A stretch of DNA of 64,000 nt from JABLTI01 sp035528035 (lineage in GTDB: Archaea; Asgardarchaeota; Heimdallarchaeia; JABLTI01), in NCBI GenBank assembly GCA_035528035.1, contig DATKZI010000058.1, forward strand, positions 17,749 through 81,748, given 5' to 3'. The notes under the pieces were generated by a model. That model searched no databases. It was not told the origin of the DNA and worked only from the letters and a program-made list of their open reading frames with translations. How positions within the stretch are numbered: position 1 is the stretch's first letter; every line of letters begins with the position of its first letter. Below, piece after piece: positions 61,934 to 64,000 of this stretch. The position numbers and the translations under genes are program-made.

Positions 61934-63409
61934 TTATTCATTGTTTCCTGAATGTCTTTTCTTTCCTATATGTCTTCGAATGAAATAATATCCTACTCCT
62001 CCAAGAATAACTGGTATTATGGTTGCACTAGCAATTATCAACCAGAATGAGGTAGAATAAAGTGCTCTAATAAAATAAGGATTCTTAATCCCTACAACAT
62101 AGGGACCATAGACACCTATAGCAGATATTATGCTAGTAAGACCACCAAAATTATGATAGGGGGAATCATTGCTATAAATATACCCTACTAGATAGGAGTC
62201 AAGATAATCATTAGCAGTGGAATTATAAATGAAACTTGCATGGAATACATTAACATTATCACCAAGAGAAAGGTCAGTATATTCCCACTCAGCACTTTCA
62301 TCTAAGGAGAACGAAGCAAAAGCTAATTGTGTAGCTCCTGAATGAGCAATTTTTTTACAATAAAGTATTGCTAACTGGGAGTTATCGATAATAGTATCAT
62401 AATGCTCAGGTATTGATTCATAAGTTAATTCTCCACTGCTATCAGGATAAAGGAATGAAGCATAAGCATTAGTTGTTGTGCTTGTTAAGTTAAAGGAAGA
62501 AGTTGTTGAATTATATTCAAATAACACAAAATCAGTGGAACTGCTAAGAGAGCTTAATGGACAAACAAAGAACATATTATCACTTGCTGGGTCACAAAGA
62601 AGTCTACCCTTCCCCAAGGAATAGCTTGGGTGAGAAAAGGAACAATTAGCATAATCGGAAAAAGTGTGTGAGGTGAAATTATACTCAAAAAATTGATAAT
62701 TTCCCAGCAAATTATAATAAAGAAAATATGCACAATTAGTTAAATCATTAAAGCAAGATAATGAAGGGGTAAATTTCCCATCTATGTTATATTTTTGAAT
62801 TGTTTTAGTCGCTTGCTTTAGGTTAATAACATAAATATCAGTTGTATTTAGCATGGTATTATAGCTTGAGAGAAGGAAGACAACTTCATCATTTAAAATA
62901 TTTACACCAAGTAGCTCAGGATTTGCATAATGATTTTCTAAAATGAAATATTCATTAACATTTATAAGAAGAATTTTTTCAGCTTCATTGGATAAATCAT
63001 CATAATAATAAGTGTATAAATTATGATCGTATAGTCGGGTGCTCTCATTTTCCTCAGAAGCTAGATAAATAAGATAAAAGGATTGATCTTTTAGGACTGA
63101 TAAATATATTTCACGGTTTATATAGAATCCATCCTTTTGAATAATGTTCTTTTCCATAACCTTGCCATTTTCAACAGAGTAATGAATTAGCTCCCCTTTG
63201 TCATTATAATTTGAGAGATAAATAAAATGGCGATTATTACCAATTGCAACACCATTATAAAAACCAAATTCATCATTACAAGTAACCAAAATATCTGAAA
63301 AATTCTCTGTTCCAATACTATTTGATGATTTAAAAAACCAAGAATTAGCTATTATACAAAAAAACATTATAATAATTATCATATATGCTTTCCTTTTCAT
63401 AAGATTCAC
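61934..63409 (-). CDS. Surface protein paralogue 1 of the ABC operon
   Basis: About 491 residues, ATG with GGGTGA upstream. Signal peptide (about 8-30), beta-rich ectodomain with repeats like HFIYLSNYNDKGELIHYS and FYLIYLASEENEST, and a C-terminal membrane helix (about 455-478) followed by RRHIGKKRH. First gene of the four-gene operon; TATA-like AATTTTATAAATTTT lies near 63450-63465. Repeats and C-terminal layout are shared with the next gene, from which it has diverged widely. No known family recognised. A binding partner or substrate of the MacB-like exporter is the natural guess. Confidence 0.75.
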   Translation of the reverse strand: MNLMKRKAYMIIIIMFFCIIANSWFFKSSNSIGTENFSDILVTCNDEFGFYNGVAIGNNRHFIYLSNYNDKGELIHYSVENGKVMEKNIIQKDGFYINREIYLSVLKDQSFYLIYLASEENESTRLYDHNLYTYYYDDLSNEAEKILLINVNEYFILENHYANPELLGVNILNDEVVFLLSSYNTMLNTTDIYVINLKQATKTIQKYNIDGKFTPSLSCFNDLTNCAYFLYYNLLGNYQFFEYNFTSHTFSDYANCSFSHPSYSLGKGRLLCDPASDNMFFVCPLSSLSSSTDFVLFEYNSTTSSFNLTSTTTNAYASFLYPDSSGELTYESIPEHYDTIIDNSQLAILYCKKIAHSGATQLAFASFSLDESAEWEYTDLSLGDNVNVFHASFIYNSTANDYLDSYLVGYIYSNDSPYHNFGGLTSIISAIGVYGPYVVGIKNPYFIRALYSTSFWLIIASATIIPVILGGVGYYFIRRHIGKKRHSGNNE

Positions 63410-63661
63410 CCTTTTATTTAATTAAATATAATCATTTTATAATCCACAGCTAAATTTTATAAATTTTCTATCATAATCATTTATTGTTTAAATCATAAAT
63501 AAAAAGGGATCTCCAAACTTTACGATTAATTTTACTCATAACAATCCCCAAGAAATAGTAATCTTATAAATATTTAAAGAATTACTTTTGCAAGAAACAA
63601 CTTAATTTTCTCCTCGCTGTATGTATTTAGACTGAAAAAAAGAAAATAGGATTAATTAATC

Positions 63662-64000
63662 CTAAACACAACTAGCACAATCACCACAGAAACTACAGCA
63701 CTCAACGCAAGCGTCACAACCTTGACAACAAGCCTTATGTTCCTCAGTTTTTGGACCGCCGCATTGGCAACAATTTTCACTTTTTGAAGCACAGCAATCA
63801 AAAGCACAAGTATCACTACATCGGCATTCAGTTCGACTTTTACGCTTTGGTTTCTCATAATCTTCTAATGAACTAGTATTTAGTAGACTATTAGTAGCTT
63901 GAAGAATAGCATGAGGTTGTAATTGCGATTTACAGATTCCATAAGGATTACTTGCAGCAGCAGCAAAGATACTAATGCCATTGAAAAGAGTAGTTTTGAT
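63662..64000 (-). CDS. Cys-rich protein, partial (N-terminus beyond window)
   Basis: A minus-strand frame stays open from the window edge (64000) to TAG 63662-63664, 112 codons. The visible N-terminal part is ordinary and helical (FNGISIFAAAASNPYGICKS), then a basic Lys/Arg stretch. The last 60 residues contain 17 Cys, in runs such as CRCSDTCAFDCC, NCCQCGG, ACCQGCDACVECC and FCGDCASC. Such density points to metal-thiolate or iron-sulfur binding. Its start lies outside the window. A 68-codon frame on the same strand but another phase is an artefact of this gene. Function unknown; it echoes the Cys-rich tail at 4555-5049. Confidence 0.7.
   Translation of the reverse strand: MKTTLFNGISIFAAAASNPYGICKSQLQPHAILQATNSLLNTSSLEDYEKPKRKSRTECRCSDTCAFDCCASKSENCCQCGGPKTEEHKACCQGCDACVECCSFCGDCASCV

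Noticed and set aside
63652..63858. A 68-codon minus-strand frame rich in Val/Leu/Ala
   Set aside because: It is another phase of the Cys-rich gene 63662-64000; TGT/TGC codons read out of phase give Val/Leu/Ala. The Cys-rich phase is the structured one and is open to the window edge.
1..64000. tRNA, rRNA and CRISPR loci
   Set aside because: I scanned the spacers for tRNA T-arm motifs, cloverleaf stems and regular repeat-spacer units and found none that hold up by eye. A covariance-model scan could still reveal small RNAs.

Overview
The window looks like chromosomal DNA of an AT-rich archaeon, most probably an Asgard archaeon (a Heimdallarchaeia-like lineage is my best guess, not proven). The housekeeping genes are archaeal: membrane-anchored LonB protease, four-subunit pyruvate:ferredoxin oxidoreductase, NreA-type repair protein with a PCNA-binding tail, short PurA, RtcB and an AmmeMemoRadiSam-type radical SAM enzyme. 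Translation signals are archaeal too: GGTGAT or GGAGG motifs and many TTG/GTG starts. The Asgard hint comes from eukaryote-like genes: a Rab/Ras-like GTPase, a broken Arf-like GTPase, a protein with the zinc-ribbon, vWA, beta-sandwich and helical order of Sec23/24, a GOLD/p24-like type I membrane protein, and many surface proteins with one C-terminal membrane anchor. I found no rRNA, tRNA, CRISPR array, insertion sequence or phage gene.

Layout. 0-5 kb: an HTH regulator divergent from a two-gene ABC exporter, an orphan nucleotidyltransferase, an unknown DNA-binding-like protein, and a zinc-ribbon protein with a Cys/Asp/Gly tail. 5-7 kb: a surface protein with a structured leader, then a 20-residue Lys/Pro micro-ORF whose ribosome binding site can be masked by hairpins. 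6.9-9.5 kb: an ArsR-like regulator facing two tandem perfect palindromes and an operon of three TIGR04076-like paralogues plus a TatD-like hydrolase. 9.5-14.7 kb: two large LVIVD-repeat surface proteins. 14.7-18 kb: a DMT transporter, the Arf-like gene interrupted by two in-frame TAA codons, and a TSUP permease. 18-21.2 kb: porGDAB with a possible attenuator-like leader. 21.2-26 kb: a 44-residue membrane peptide, the Rab-like GTPase, a UspA-like protein, an amino-acid permease and a coiled-coil protein. 26-29.7 kb: the Sec23/24-like protein, NreA and the GOLD-like protein.

29.7-34 kb: two tandem membrane-anchored solute-binding proteins, one of which seems to start at ATT. 34-46.7 kb: LonB, radical SAM protein, a zinc-ribbon/STGSID repeat protein, an MFS-GH57 pair, PurA, RtcB, a methyltransferase and a zinc-ribbon/LURP-one protein. 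46.7-53 kb: transporters (MFS, ZIP), a second methyltransferase, a YhhN/TMEM86-like protein, a SagB-like oxidoreductase, a mini zinc ribbon and a flavodoxin-like protein. 53-64 kb: a secreted M6-like metalloprotease, then a four-gene operon on the minus strand (two paralogous surface proteins, a ten-span FtsX/MacB-like permease, and one polypeptide with two ABC ATPase domains), and at the edge the 3' end of a very Cys-rich gene.

The strongest leads for undescribed biology are the Sec23/24-like plus GOLD-like neighbourhood, the self-contained fused-ATPase exporter with its paired surface proteins, the Arf-like gene whose catalytic Gln codon is a stop, and the palindrome-controlled TIGR04076 operon. 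All function calls are from reading the sequence; no database search was run.
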